NCBI RefSeq assembly: GCF_001704635.1
Contig: NZ_MAXF01000016.1
Coordinates: 62,001 to 126,000, forward strand
DNA: 64,000 nt
Reading direction: 5' to 3'
DNA from: Streptomyces sparsogenes
GTDB lineage: Bacteria; Actinomycetota; Actinomycetes; Streptomycetales; Streptomycetaceae
The first letter of the stretch is position 1. Every line of letters starts with the position of its first letter. A model generated the notes under the pieces. It did no database searches. It worked only from the letters and a program-made list of their open reading frames with translations, and had not been told where the DNA came from. Positions 18,112 to 28,368 of the stretch are shown here, one piece after another. A program made the position numbers and the translations under genes.

Positions 18112-18633
18112 CTACCGGGGGGCGGGGGTCTCGGACTGGGCGGTGCCGGACGCGGTGGCGGACGGCGTCGGGGAGGCCTGGGAGGAGGCCGCGCCGGGCG
18201 CGGCCGGCGAGCGCGGCACGGTCGGCGTCGGCGCGGCTGCCGAGGGCTGGGCCGAGGGGGACGCGGCGGGCGGCGTCGGGAGGGGCGCGGCGGGGGCGCG
18301 GTACACCGACGGCCCGCCGGACGCGGGGGTGGGCGTGCCGCTGACGCTGCCGTCCGGGTTCAGGAAGGCCGGGCTGCCGCCGGGCACCATCCCGAGCTTC
18401 CTCGCGCGCCGCTCGAGCGCGTCCGGCGCCGAGAGCCTGTCCACTTCCTGTTGCAGCGCCTGGCGCTCGTCGGACAGCTCCGTGGTCTGCCTCTCCAGCC
18501 TGCTCAGCTCGAAGGACCCCTGGTTGAGGGAGGAGTTGAGCAGCAGCAGCGCGATCAGGCCGGAGCCCAGCAGCACGACGACCAGCAGCACGAACGGCGT
18601 ACGCCGCGCCGCCCGCGGCCCCCCGGCGGCCAT
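18112..18633 (-). CDS. ftsL: FtsL-like septum formation initiator protein
   Basis: Small bitopic divisome protein. One membrane helix (FVLLVVVLLGSGLIALLLL, about residues 14-32) is followed by a leucine-zipper-like coiled coil (about 38-80), then a Pro/Ala/Ser/Thr-rich tail of about 80 residues. Sequence conservation in FtsL is low, so the call rests on topology and on position between rsmH and ftsI. The ATG overlaps the rsmH stop as TGATG. Confidence 0.85.
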   Translation of the reverse strand: MAAGGPRAARRTPFVLLVVVLLGSGLIALLLLNSSLNQGSFELSRLERQTTELSDERQALQQEVDRLSAPDALERRARKLGMVPGGSPAFLNPDGSVSGTPTPASGGPSVYRAPAAPLPTPPAASPSAQPSAAAPTPTVPRSPAAPGAASSQASPTPSATASGTAQSETPAPR

Positions 18634-19604
18634 CAGCGCGTCCCCTCGTTCGCTTCCTCGCGGATGCGCTCCGCGCCCCGCAGCCGGGCGGGGGCGGCGC
18701 GGCGGTTCTCGGCGACCTCCTGCCCCGTGGGGAGTTCGGCGCCGCGGGTGAGCAGCTTCAGGCGGGGCTGGTAGCGCTCCGGTACGACCGGCAGGCCGGG
18801 CGGCGCGGTGATCTCCGCGCCGGCCGCGAGCACCTGCTTGACGAGGCGGTCCTCGAGCGAGTGGTAGGAGAGGACGGCGATCCGGCCGCCGACCGCGAGG
18901 GCCGCGACCGCCGCCGGAATGGCGCGCTCCAGGACCGTCAGCTCGCCGTTGACCTCGATCCGCAGCGCCTGGAAGGTGCGCTTGGCGGGGTTGCCACCGG
19001 TGCGCTTGGCCGCCTGCGGCAGGGCCTCGCGGATCAGTTCCACCAGCCGGGCGCTGGTGCGGAACGGCTCCTTCGCGCGCTCGCGCACCACCGCGTCCAC
19101 GATCTTCCTGGCGAACTTCTCCTCGCCGTACGTCCGCAGGATCCGCACCAGCTCGCCGGGCGGGTAGGTGTTGAGCACCTCGGCCGCGCTGATCCCCGTC
19201 GTCTGGTCCATCCGCATGTCCAGCGGCGCGTCCTGTGCGTAGGCGAAGCCGCGCTCGGCCTCGTCCAACTGCATGGACGACACGCCGAGGTCGAAGAGGA
19301 CGCCCTGGACGCGCGGGACGCCGAGCCGGGCGAGGACCTCGGGGAGCTCGTCGTAGACGGCGTGCACGAGCGTCGCCCGGTCGCCGTAGGGGGCCAGCCG
19401 CTCGCCGGAGAGCTTCAGCGCGGCCGGGTCGCGGTCCAGCGCGATCAGCCTGGCGTCGGGGAACGTGCGCAACAGCGCCTCGCTGTGCCCGCCGAGGCCC
19501 AGGGTGCAGTCCACCACCACCGCCCCGGGCCGGGTCAGGGCGGGGGCGAGCATGTCCAGGCAGCGCTGGAGCATGACGGGGACGTGGAGAGCGTTGCTGC
19601 TCAT
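18633..19604 (-). CDS. rsmH: RsmH 16S rRNA (cytosine1402-N4)-methyltransferase
   Basis: SAM-dependent enzyme that methylates C1402 of 16S rRNA in the decoding centre. ATG 19604 gives [19 protein letters not shown], the normal N-terminus; an in-frame GTG at 19652 adds 16 unsupported residues. The motifs [16 protein letters not shown] (SAM), [33 protein letters not shown] and [13 protein letters not shown] [13 protein letters not shown] are all present. 323 aa. It is the first gene of the dcw run; no mraZ lies upstream. Confidence 0.95.
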   Translation of the reverse strand: MSSNALHVPVMLQRCLDMLAPALTRPGAVVVDCTLGLGGHSEALLRTFPDARLIALDRDPAALKLSGERLAPYGDRATLVHAVYDELPEVLARLGVPRVQGVLFDLGVSSMQLDEAERGFAYAQDAPLDMRMDQTTGISAAEVLNTYPPGELVRILRTYGEEKFARKIVDAVVRERAKEPFRTSARLVELIREALPQAAKRTGGNPAKRTFQALRIEVNGELTVLERAIPAAVAALAVGGRIAVLSYHSLEDRLVKQVLAAGAEITAPPGLPVVPERYQPRLKLLTRGAELPTGQEVAENRRAAPARLRGAERIREEANEGTR

Positions 19605-20014
19605 TGCGCTGCTCGTGCGCCCTTCTGCGGGTCGGGCGAGGAGGGCACGCACCGCCGGGTCCCCGCCCGCTCTGAAGGGGAAGTGGCCTACTGGCGCCGG
19701 GGAAGTGACGTCAGGCGGCCGGAGCGGGAGGAGGCCGAGTGGTACGTACGCACCGCGCTCACAACGAAATTCCGGGATCCTAGGGGAGCGTCGCGCCTCC
19801 CACTTCGCGCCACTTTAGTCCACTCGTCCCTTCGGTCAACCAACCGGCTGGCGCGCCCGCCCCGGGTGTCGAAAACACTCCGTGCGGGCGCGCGGTGGCG
19901 CGGGCGCCCTCAGTGTGGGGTCTCTCACACCGGGAGCCGCGCGCCGGGCGATGCACCCGTTTGCCCTATCTAAAGAAAAGACAAAATCCGCTGGTGAAAG
20001 GTAGTGTCTCCGCC
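19605..20014. other. 410-nt divergent intergenic region (rsmH / carbonic anhydrase)
   Basis: No supportable gene. It must hold the promoter of the whole dcw run on the minus strand and that of the carbonic anhydrase on the plus strand. The right end (about 19960-20000) is unusually AT-rich for the window. No mraZ or MraZ-binding direct repeats were recognised. Confidence 0.6.
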
Positions 20015-20572
20015 ATGTCGATATCGTCTCCGCAGCCGCTGCCCCAGCCCACCGACAGCGCCGTCGGCACGGGAGGTACCGTCACCGATCGCCTCGTAGA
20101 GGCCAACCGTCGCTACGCCGCCGAGTTCCAGGACCCCGGCATGGACGCCCGCCCCGTGCTGCGCGTCGCCGTGGTCGCCTGCATGGACGCGCGCCTCGAC
20201 CTGCACGAGGCGCTCGGCCTGGAGCTGGGCGACTGCCACACCATCCGCAACGCGGGCGGTGTGGTCACCGACGACGTCATCCGATCCCTGACCATCAGCC
20301 AGCGCGCGCTGGGCACCCGCAGCGTCGTGCTGATCCACCACACGGGCTGCGGCCTGCTGAACTTGACCGAGGACTTCCGGCACGAACTCGAGGACGAGGT
20401 CGGCCAGCGTCCGTCGTGGGCGGTCGAGGCGTTCAAGGACATCGACGCCGACGTACGCCAGTCGATGCAGCGGGTGCGCACCTCTCCGTTCCTGCTCCAC
20501 ACGGAGGATGTGCGCGGCTTCGTCTTCGACGTGACGACCGGCCTGCTGCGCGAGGTCCAGCCGCGCGGGTGA
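20015..20572 (+). CDS. Beta-class carbonic anhydrase
   Basis: Zinc enzyme interconverting CO2 and bicarbonate. ATG 20015 follows GAAAGG (19996-20001) at a long spacing. Zinc ligands by family pattern are C56 in VACMDARLD (with the D58/R60 dyad) and H109/C112 in IHHTGCG. The segment TIRNAGGVVTDDVIRSL is also typical. At 185 aa it belongs to the compact group known from mycobacteria. No partner gene is evident; it sits alone between two transcription units. Confidence 0.92.
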   Translation: MSISSPQPLPQPTDSAVGTGGTVTDRLVEANRRYAAEFQDPGMDARPVLRVAVVACMDARLDLHEALGLELGDCHTIRNAGGVVTDDVIRSLTISQRALGTRSVVLIHHTGCGLLNLTEDFRHELEDEVGQRPSWAVEAFKDIDADVRQSMQRVRTSPFLLHTEDVRGFVFDVTTGLLREVQPRG

Positions 20573-20621
20573 GCCCGTTTTAACTCCCCAAACCCCTCCA
20601 GTCCCGGCAAATCGCCTCGGG

Positions 20622-20630
20622 TTATCCACA
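20622..20630. other. Single DnaA-box-like 9-mer
   Basis: TTATCCACA is the classic E. coli DnaA box and one base from the preferred Streptomyces form TTGTCCACA. It is isolated, so it is not an origin. It lies in the 203-nt gap upstream of the MoxR gene and could be a DnaA regulatory site or chance. Confidence 0.35.
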
Positions 20631-20775
20631 GCCGAGTGACGAGATGAGGCGGGGACCGCAAGAATGCGTATGTGACATCGCCCCCCGCGGCCTGCGGGGG
20701 GCCGATGCCAGCGTGTTGCGGTGGGCCGGTCCGTTCCGAGGGCAGCGGCCCCGGGATCGGGCCGAGGAGGGCCGG

Positions 20776-21974
<1,199 letters not shown>

Positions 21975-21975
<1 letters not shown>

Positions 21976-23387
21976 TGACGGCAGGGGGGACGGGCATGGC
22001 CCCCGGCGAAGGCGACGTCGACGGCGACGACCGTGACGGCCGACAGGACAGGGGCGGGGTGCGCGCGGCGCTCGCCGGGCTGACCACCCGCGGCCGCTCG
22101 TTCCTGGCCGCCGGTGTGGCGGCCGCGGTGTGCAGCTATGTCCTGGGGCAGGCGGATCTGCTGCGGGTCGGGCTGCTGCTCGCCGCGCTGCCCCTGGTGT
22201 GCGTGGCCGTGGTCTACCGCACCCGCTATCAGGTGGCGGGCAGCAGACGGCTCTCCCCCGCGCGGGTCCCGGCGGGCTCCGAGGCCCGGGTGCACCTGCG
22301 CGTCGACAATGTCTCGCGGCTGCCCACCGGGCTGCTGATGCTGCAGGACCGGGTGCCGTATGTGCTCGGGCCGCGACCCCGCTTCGTGCTGGACCGGGTG
22401 GAGCCGGGCGGGCGGCGCGAGGTGTCCTACCGGGTGCGCTCCGACCTGCGGGGCCGCTATCCGCTCGGCCCGCTGCAACTGCGGCTGAACGACCCGTTCG
22501 GGATGTGCGAGCTCACCCGCTCCTTCAGCGCCTACGACACGCTGACGGTGGTGCCCCGGGTCGAGCCGCTGCCCCTGGTCCGCTTCACGGGTGAGGCCAT
22601 GGGCTACGGCGACGGGCGGCACCGCTCGCTCGCGCTCGCCGGCGAGGACGACATCATCCCGCGCGGCTACCGCCACGGCGACGACCTGCGCCGGGTCCAC
22701 TGGCGGTCCACCGCCCGCTACGGAGAGCTGATGGTCCGCCGGGAGGAGCAGCCGCAGCGCGCCAGCTGCACGGTGCTGCTGGACACCCGGCGGATCGCCC
22801 ACCAGGGCTCGGGCCCCGACTCGGCGTTCGAGTGGGCGGTCTCCGGCGCGGCCTCGGCCGCGGTGCACCTGCTGGAGCGGGGCTACGGGGTCCGGCTGCT
22901 GACCGACACCGGCACCTCGGTGCCGGGCCCGGACAGCGGGGGTGGCTTCACCGGCTCGGGCCATGACTCGGCGGACACGGCCGGGCTGATGCTGGACACC
23001 CTCGCGGTGGTGGACCACTCCGAGGAGGGCGGGCTCGCCCGGGCCTACGAGGCGCTGCGCGGGGGCAACGAGGGACTGCTGGTGGCGTTCCTCGGCGATC
23101 TTGACGAGGAGCAGGCGACGATGGTCGGGCGGATGCGGCACCGCACCGGGACGGCGGTGGCGTTCGTGCTGGACGGCGCCGCCTGGTCCCGGGGCGGCTG
23201 GGCCGCGGACCCGCGGGGTCAGCAGGAGCGGCTGCGGCTGCTGCGGGAGTCGGGGTGGACGGCGCTGCCGGTCTCCCCGGGCACCTCGCTGGCGCAGCTG
23301 TGGCAGCAGGCCGACGCCCAGGGCGGGGCCCGGGCCGACGCCGGCCCGCGCCTGGCGGGCGGCGGCATGACGGGGGGCTGGGCATGA
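21975..23387 (+). CDS. DUF58 (vWA-like) protein
   Basis: Member of the DUF58 family that pairs with MoxR ATPases. A short charged N-terminus is followed by two adjacent hydrophobic helices (SFLAAGVAAAVCSYVLG and VGLLLAALPLVCVAVVY, about residues 37-75), then a beta-rich region. The DUF58 motif GDDLRRVHWRSTARYGELMVRREE and a downstream vWA-like domain follow. ATG 21975 shares its A with the moxR TGA; a GTG one codon earlier is also possible. It ends in an ATGA overlap with the transglutaminase gene. Molecular function is unknown. Confidence 0.88.
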
Positions 23388-25810
23388 GCGGAAGCGTGCG
23401 ACTGGCGATATGCGGCGCGCTGGCGACGGTGGCGGCCGCCTGTGCGCTGCTGCCGCTGGTCGACAAGCCCGGCTGGCTCGTGGAGGCCGCGCTGCTGCTG
23501 GCGATCCAGAGCACGGTCGGCGCGCTGGCCCGCCGGGTGCCGCTGGCGCGCCCGCTGACCGTGGCGGCGCAGGCCGTGGCGGGGCTGCTGCTGCTCACCC
23601 TGGCCTTCGCCCGCCAGCAGGCGTTCGCCGGGCTGCTGCCGAGCCCGCGGGCCTTCCAGGAGCTCGGGCGGCTGCTGGAGCAGGGCACCGTCGACGTGGG
23701 GCAGTACGCGATCCCGGCCCCGGTCACCGACGGCATCCGGCTGCTGCTGGTGGGCGGGGTGCTGGTGATAGGTCTCGTGGTCGACGTGCTCGCGGTGACC
23801 TACCGCAGCGCCGCCCCCGCCGGGCTGCCGCTGCTCGCGCTGTACTCGGTCGCGGCGGGCCTGTCGGACGGCGGCAGGGACTGGCTGTGGTTCCTGGTGG
23901 CGGCGAGCGGCTATCTGCTGTTGCTGCTGGCCGAGGGGCGGGACCGGCTGTCCCAGTGGGGCCGGGTGTTCAGCGGCGGCGCCGCGCGCCCGTACGGCAT
24001 GGCCCCCTCGGGCCTGGCCGCGGCGGGCGGCGGCCCGGCGCCGGCCCCGGTCCGCACCGGCCGCAGGATCGGCGCGCTCGCGCTGGGCATCGCCGTGGCG
24101 GTGCCCGCGGTGCTGCCGTCCCTGGACGGCGGGCTGCTGGACCAGCAGAACGGCGGGAGCGGCTCGGGCGGCGGGAGCGGCACCATCTCGGCGGTGAATC
24201 CGCTGGTGTCCCTGCAGGACAGCCTCAACCAGCCGCAGAACCGCGAGGTGCTGCGGTACCGCACCTCCTCCGCGACCACCCAGGACATGTATCTGCGGAT
24301 CGTCGCGCTGGACAAGTTCGACGGGGAGACGTGGAAATCCTCGGAGCGGCACGTCCAGGACGTGCCCGACAATCTCCCCACCCCCTCAGGGCTCGGCCCC
24401 TCGGTCCGCGTCTCCTCGATCGACACCTCGATCAAGGCCTCCGGCTGGTACGCGCAGAACTGGCTGCCCCTCCCCTATCCCGCCATGAAGGTCGAGATCG
24501 GCGGCCGCTGGCGCTACGAGCCGGAGGGCCGGACGCTGGTCGGTGACCGCGGGCAGACCACCCGTGGCGTGCGGTACCAGGTCAACAGCCTGGTCGTGGA
24601 GCCGACGGCGGCCCAGCTGGCCGCCGCGCCGAGCCCGTCGGCGAAGCTGCTGCGCGAGTACACCAAGGTGCCTGACTCGCTGCCGGCCGTGGTGGCCCGC
24701 ACGGCGCGGCAGGTCACCGCGGGCTCCACGAACGCGTATGAGCAGGCGGTGAAGCTGCAGGACTACTTCGCGGTGAACGGCGGGTTCCGCTACGACACGC
24801 GGGTGCGGTCGGGCAGCGGCTCGACCGCCATCGTGAAGTTCCTGCGCCAGAAGGAGGGCTTCTGCGTCCACTTCTCCTTCGCCATGGCGGCCATGGCCCG
24901 GACCCTGGGCATCCCGGCGCGGGTGGCCGTCGGGTTCACCCCCGGCACGGCGCAGGCGGACGGCTCGGTGTCGGTCGGGCTCAAGGACGCGCACGCCTGG
25001 CCCGAGCTGTACTTCGAGGGCGTCGGCTGGACCCGCTTCGAGCCCACCCCCAGCCGCGGCACCCAGCCCGACTACACGATGGAGCAGACGCCGTCCGGCG
25101 ACTCCACCGACGAGCCGACGCAGGCGCCCACCACGTCCGAGGAGCCGTCGGCGGCCCCCTCGGCGTCGGACAGCTGCGCGCAGGACGGGAAGAAGCTCGG
25201 CGAGTGCGGCGCGGTCCCGGGTGAGCAGCCCGACAACACCTCCTCGAGCGGCGGCTGGTCGATGAGCACGCGGGTCGGCTGGAGCTCGTTCGCGGCGCTG
25301 CTGCTCCTCGTACCGCTGCTGCCCATGCTGTGGCGGCAGCGGCTGCGGTCCCGCAGACTGGGCGGCTCCGGCGGGCGCACCGAGGAGGACGCGGCCGACC
25401 GGATCCTGGCGGCCTGGCGCGAACTGGTCGACACCGCCTGGGACTTCGGGATCACCCCGGACGACTCCCAGACCTCGCGCAGCGCGGTGGCCCGCATCGT
25501 GCGCGGGGCGGATCTCGGCCAGGAGGCGGCCGAGGCGGCGCGGCGGGTCGCGACGGCGGTCGAGCAGGTGCTCTACGCGCCGCGGCCGCGTCCGGCGCCG
25601 GGCATCGGGGACGACGTGCGGCTGGTCCTGGCGGGCTTCCGGGCCACGTCCGGCCGGTGGGCCCGGCTGCGCGCGCTGCTGGCCCCGCGGTCGGCGGTCC
25701 GGGTGGTGTGGGCCGCCTCGGCCCGCCGGTCGGCGCTGGTCGAGCGGTGGGGCGCGCCCCGGTGGGCACGCTGGGTGTCCGGGCTGCGCCCCAGCCGCCA
25801 GCGGAGCTGA
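23384..25810 (+). CDS. Transglutaminase-like TgpA-family membrane protein
   Basis: An 808-aa membrane protein: several N-terminal helices (about residues 5-250), an extracytoplasmic transglutaminase domain, a Ser/Thr/Pro linker, one more helix (FAALLLLVPLLPML) and a cytoplasmic C-terminal DUF4129-like region. Catalytic Cys494 is in EGFCVHFSFAMAAMARTLGIPARVAVGF and His537 in KDAHAWPELYFEG; FEPTP stands where many relatives have D-P-T. It overlaps the DUF58 gene by ATGA. The trio resembles transglutaminase/MoxR/DUF58 systems with unknown envelope substrates. A perfect hairpin ends the operon. Confidence 0.9.
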   Translation: MSGSVRLAICGALATVAAACALLPLVDKPGWLVEAALLLAIQSTVGALARRVPLARPLTVAAQAVAGLLLLTLAFARQQAFAGLLPSPRAFQELGRLLEQGTVDVGQYAIPAPVTDGIRLLLVGGVLVIGLVVDVLAVTYRSAAPAGLPLLALYSVAAGLSDGGRDWLWFLVAASGYLLLLLAEGRDRLSQWGRVFSGGAARPYGMAPSGLAAAGGGPAPAPVRTGRRIGALALGIAVAVPAVLPSLDGGLLDQQNGGSGSGGGSGTISAVNPLVSLQDSLNQPQNREVLRYRTSSATTQDMYLRIVALDKFDGETWKSSERHVQDVPDNLPTPSGLGPSVRVSSIDTSIKASGWYAQNWLPLPYPAMKVEIGGRWRYEPEGRTLVGDRGQTTRGVRYQVNSLVVEPTAAQLAAAPSPSAKLLREYTKVPDSLPAVVARTARQVTAGSTNAYEQAVKLQDYFAVNGGFRYDTRVRSGSGSTAIVKFLRQKEGFCVHFSFAMAAMARTLGIPARVAVGFTPGTAQADGSVSVGLKDAHAWPELYFEGVGWTRFEPTPSRGTQPDYTMEQTPSGDSTDEPTQAPTTSEEPSAAPSASDSCAQDGKKLGECGAVPGEQPDNTSSSGGWSMSTRVGWSSFAALLLLVPLLPMLWRQRLRSRRLGGSGGRTEEDAADRILAAWRELVDTAWDFGITPDDSQTSRSAVARIVRGADLGQEAAEAARRVATAVEQVLYAPRPRPAPGIGDDVRLVLAGFRATSGRWARLRALLAPRSAVRVVWAASARRSALVERWGAPRWARWVSGLRPSRQRS

Positions 25811-25844
25811 CGGGGCAGGGCTGACGGGGCCCGGGTACGCACAC

Positions 25845-25880
25845 GCGAGGGGCGGCCGCCGGATGGCGGCCGCCCCTCGC
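25845..25880 (+). terminator. Perfect 16-bp hairpin terminator after the MoxR operon
   Basis: Arms 25845-25860 and 25865-25880 are exact reverse complements around a GGAT loop, 35 nt past the transglutaminase stop. Confidence 0.8.
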
Positions 25881-26045
25881 TCAGGCGTGAAGCTCAGGTA
25901 TGAAGCCCGGGCATGAGACGCGGAGTGCCGGATGCGAAGCGCAGGCCCGCTCGTGCGTGGCCTTGCTGCTCATCCGCGGCCCTGCCCTGCCGGACGGCGT
26001 ATGCGCTCAGCTTCCCGGAAGGCGCTCAGCCGGCCCCGCAGGACC

Positions 26046-26441
26046 TCAGTGGCCCTGCTCGTCGCGGCGGCGCTGCCACCGCTCCTCGATCCGGCTCATC
26101 ATGGAGCGGCGCGGACGGCTCTGGCGCCGGGCCGCGGGCCCGCCCGCCTGGGGTCGCTCACCGGGCTTGGGCGCCTTGCGCCAGCCGGTCACCGCGAGCC
26201 CGGCGCACCCCAGCATGACGAGGAACCCCACCACGCTGATCCAGATCTGCTGCGGGATGATCACGCCGACCATCAGGAGCGCGACGCCTACCAGAAAGCC
26301 CGCGATCGCCTGGTAGACCCGTCGCCGGGTGTACGTGCGCAGGCCGGTACCCTCAAGCGCTGTCGCGAACTTGGGGTCTTCGGCGTACAGCGCTCGCTCC
26401 ATTTGCTCGAGCATGCGCTGCTCGTGCTCCGAGAGCGGCAC
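26046..26441 (-). CDS. DUF3040 small membrane protein
   Basis: A 131-aa protein beginning MPLSEHEQRMLEQMERALYAEDPKFA, the hallmark of the DUF3040 family of Actinobacteria. Two adjacent membrane helices (about residues 43-61 and 65-85) are followed by a basic Arg-rich cytoplasmic tail. Function is unknown. It is probably transcribed alone, with a 277-nt gap to the upstream methyltransferase gene in which nothing else was found. Confidence 0.88.
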   Translation of the reverse strand: MPLSEHEQRMLEQMERALYAEDPKFATALEGTGLRTYTRRRVYQAIAGFLVGVALLMVGVIIPQQIWISVVGFLVMLGCAGLAVTGWRKAPKPGERPQAGGPAARRQSRPRRSMMSRIEERWQRRRDEQGH

Positions 26442-26718
26442 GGAGTCCTCCTACTCGTCGGTCGCGGGGGGCGACCGGGGTGCGACCCTTTCAGGATAGG
26501 CAGGGAATCGCCCCCGTGAAACCCGCCCCTCTGCGCCAATTCGTCACCGGTACGGCGTGGCGTTTGTTGACGCTGAGACCTGCATTCCCCTCCCGCCCAT
26601 CCGCCATGCCGGACGGTTACCCCGATCATACGGGGACAAGCGGCCGATCGGGGGGCCTGGGGCCTACTCCATCCACCCCGCCCGTCCCGCGGTCACGCAG
26701 GTGAGGGGCGGGTAGCGG

Positions 26719-27507
26719 TCAGTCGCGCTCCGCCAGCACATGCAGCTGGGTGGCGACGGCGTGGAAGGCGGGCAGCTCGGCGGCGGCCGCCTCCAGCTGA
26801 AGCAGGGCCTCCAGCGCGTCGGGCTCGGTGTCGACCAGCACGCCCGGGACCAGGTCGGCGAAGACCCGCACCCCGTGCACCGCGCCGACCTCCAGGCCCG
26901 CCGCCTCGACCAGTGCGGTCAGCTGCTCGGAGGTGAAGCGGCGGGGCACCGGGTCGCCGGCGCCCCAGCGGCCCGCCGGATCGGCAAGCGCTTGCCGGGC
27001 CTCGGTAAAGTGACCGGCCAGTGCCCTGGCGAGCACCGCGCCGCCGAGGCCCGCGGCGAGCACGCTGAGGGTGCCGGCCGGGCGCAGGGCCGCCACCGCG
27101 TTCCTCAGGCCCTCGGCGGGGTCGTCGACGTACTCCAGCACGCCATGGCACAGCACCACGTCGTAACCGCCGCGCTCGGCCACGTCGAACAGGCCGTGGG
27201 CGTCCCCCTGGATGCCGCGGACCCGGTCGGCGACCCCGGCCTCGGCGGCCCGCCGCTCCAGCGCGAACAGCGCGTTGGGGCTCGGATCGACCACGGTGAC
27301 CCGGTGGCCGAGGCGGGCGACCGGCACGGCGAAGTTGCCGCTGCCGCCTCCGGTGTCGAGCACGTCGAGCACACCGGGCGCGCCCTCGCCCGCGCCCTGC
27401 GCGGGAGCCTGGCCCACCGCCTTGACCCGGCGGTCCAGGGCGTCTTTGAGGACCTCCCACACCACGGCGGTACGGAGGGACGCACGGGGGCGCAGCGGGT
27501 CTGACAC
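26719..27507 (-). CDS. Class I SAM-dependent methyltransferase
   Basis: A 262-aa Rossmann-fold methyltransferase. SAM motif I is VLDVLDTGGGSGNFAVPVARLG, the acidic loop is VTVVDPSPNALFALERR, and motif IV is YDVVLCHGVLEYVDDP. Substrate is not predictable. The GTG start at 27507 has GAGGAG upstream. It lies between the DUF3040 and HEPN-like genes, all on the minus strand. Confidence 0.85.
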   Translation of the reverse strand: MSDPLRPRASLRTAVVWEVLKDALDRRVKAVGQAPAQGAGEGAPGVLDVLDTGGGSGNFAVPVARLGHRVTVVDPSPNALFALERRAAEAGVADRVRGIQGDAHGLFDVAERGGYDVVLCHGVLEYVDDPAEGLRNAVAALRPAGTLSVLAAGLGGAVLARALAGHFTEARQALADPAGRWGAGDPVPRRFTSEQLTALVEAAGLEVGAVHGVRVFADLVPGVLVDTEPDALEALLQLEAAAAELPAFHAVATQLHVLAERD

Positions 27508-27583
27508 GGCGGGTGGCTCCTCGGCGGGGTGCCGCCACCGCCTGCGGCGGTGACGACGAGTTACTGACGTCGGCGCTCCCAGC

Positions 27584-28099
27584 CTATTGCCTCTGCTGAG
27601 GCTGCCGCTCGGGCAGGGCGGGCTGGAGGGCCAGCATCCGCTCGACCAGGCGCAGGAACGTCGCGGCGGCGCGCTGCAGGTCGTCCGCGTCCCGGCAGGT
27701 GGCCGCGCCCGGTATGCCCGCCTCGGCGCGGGCCCGGCGGTCGGCGCCGGCGGCGAACAGGGCGCTCCACTCGGTCAGTTCGGGGGCGACCTCGGGCAGC
27801 ACCTCCCAGGCGCTGCGGATCCGCGCGCGGCGGCGCGCGGTGGGCTCGGGGCGGCCGCGCACGGCGAGCACGGCGGCCGCCGTGCGCAGGGCGGCCAGAT
27901 GGGCGGTAGCGAAGCGCTCGTTGGCGGTCTCGAGACCGGCGGCCTCCTCGAGGCCGTGGTGGGCCTGGGCGAGCAGGTCGAGCGCGGCGGGCGGGGCGGC
28001 CGCGCGGCGCAGGACGGGGTGGACATCGCTCGCGGGGCCGGTCAACGAAGGGGCAGGGGCGGCGGCACGGTGCCGGCGCGCTGCGGCGGTACTGGCCAT
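27584..28099 (-). CDS. SAV_6107-type HEPN domain protein
   Basis: A 171-aa helical protein of the actinobacterial SAV_6107 HEPN family. ATG 28099 is fixed by a perfect AGGAGG 6 nt upstream; the longer open frame beyond it is non-coding. The core runs from LDLLAQAHHGLEEAAGLETANERFATAHLAALRTAAAVL to the C-terminal helix RAAATFLRLVERML. The classical HEPN RNase motif R-x4-6-H was not clearly seen, so RNase activity should not be assumed. It is next to a methyltransferase gene and divergent from the ABC/YhgE operon. Function is unknown. Confidence 0.8.
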   Translation of the reverse strand: MASTAAARRHRAAAPAPSLTGPASDVHPVLRRAAAPPAALDLLAQAHHGLEEAAGLETANERFATAHLAALRTAAAVLAVRGRPEPTARRRARIRSAWEVLPEVAPELTEWSALFAAGADRRARAEAGIPGAATCRDADDLQRAAATFLRLVERMLALQPALPERQPQQRQ

Positions 28100-28230
28100 G
28101 ACGAACCTCCTGTCGTCGCGTGGCGGCCGATCGTGTGGTAGAGCGACCGCCGTATGGGTCCATCGTGGGGCACACCACTGACAATCGGCCCTGACCTGCG
28201 CGAACGCCTCCAACGGCGCCCGACGGCCGA

Positions 28231-28299
28231 GACCGTCAGTACCCGGCAGGCAAGACCGGCGGCATCCGGGCGGCGAGACCGGCGGCACCCGGTTGGCGA
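28231..28299. repeat. Three tandem 23-nt repeats upstream of the ABC/YhgE operon
   Basis: Three contiguous units, 28231-28253, 28254-28276 and 28277-28299, all begin GACCG and share a central CCGG. Units 2 and 3 differ at three or four positions; unit 1 is more diverged. They abut the candidate promoter and operator of the downstream efflux-type operon. Confidence 0.7.
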
Positions 28300-28332
28300 G
28301 CGGGCCCGACAATGCGTCATACTCGTTTTTGC

Positions 28333-28346
28333 ACTGACCAGTCAGT
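28333..28346. promoter_or_regulatory. Palindromic TetR-type operator
   Basis: ACTGACCAGTCAGT is a palindrome at 12 of 14 positions, the shape typical of TetR-family operators. It lies 23 nt before the GTG of the first gene of an operon whose last gene is a TetR regulator, which suggests autorepression. A possible -10 lies just upstream near 28318. Confidence 0.6.
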
Positions 28347-28368
28347 TCAATCAAGGGAGTGGGTTCTC

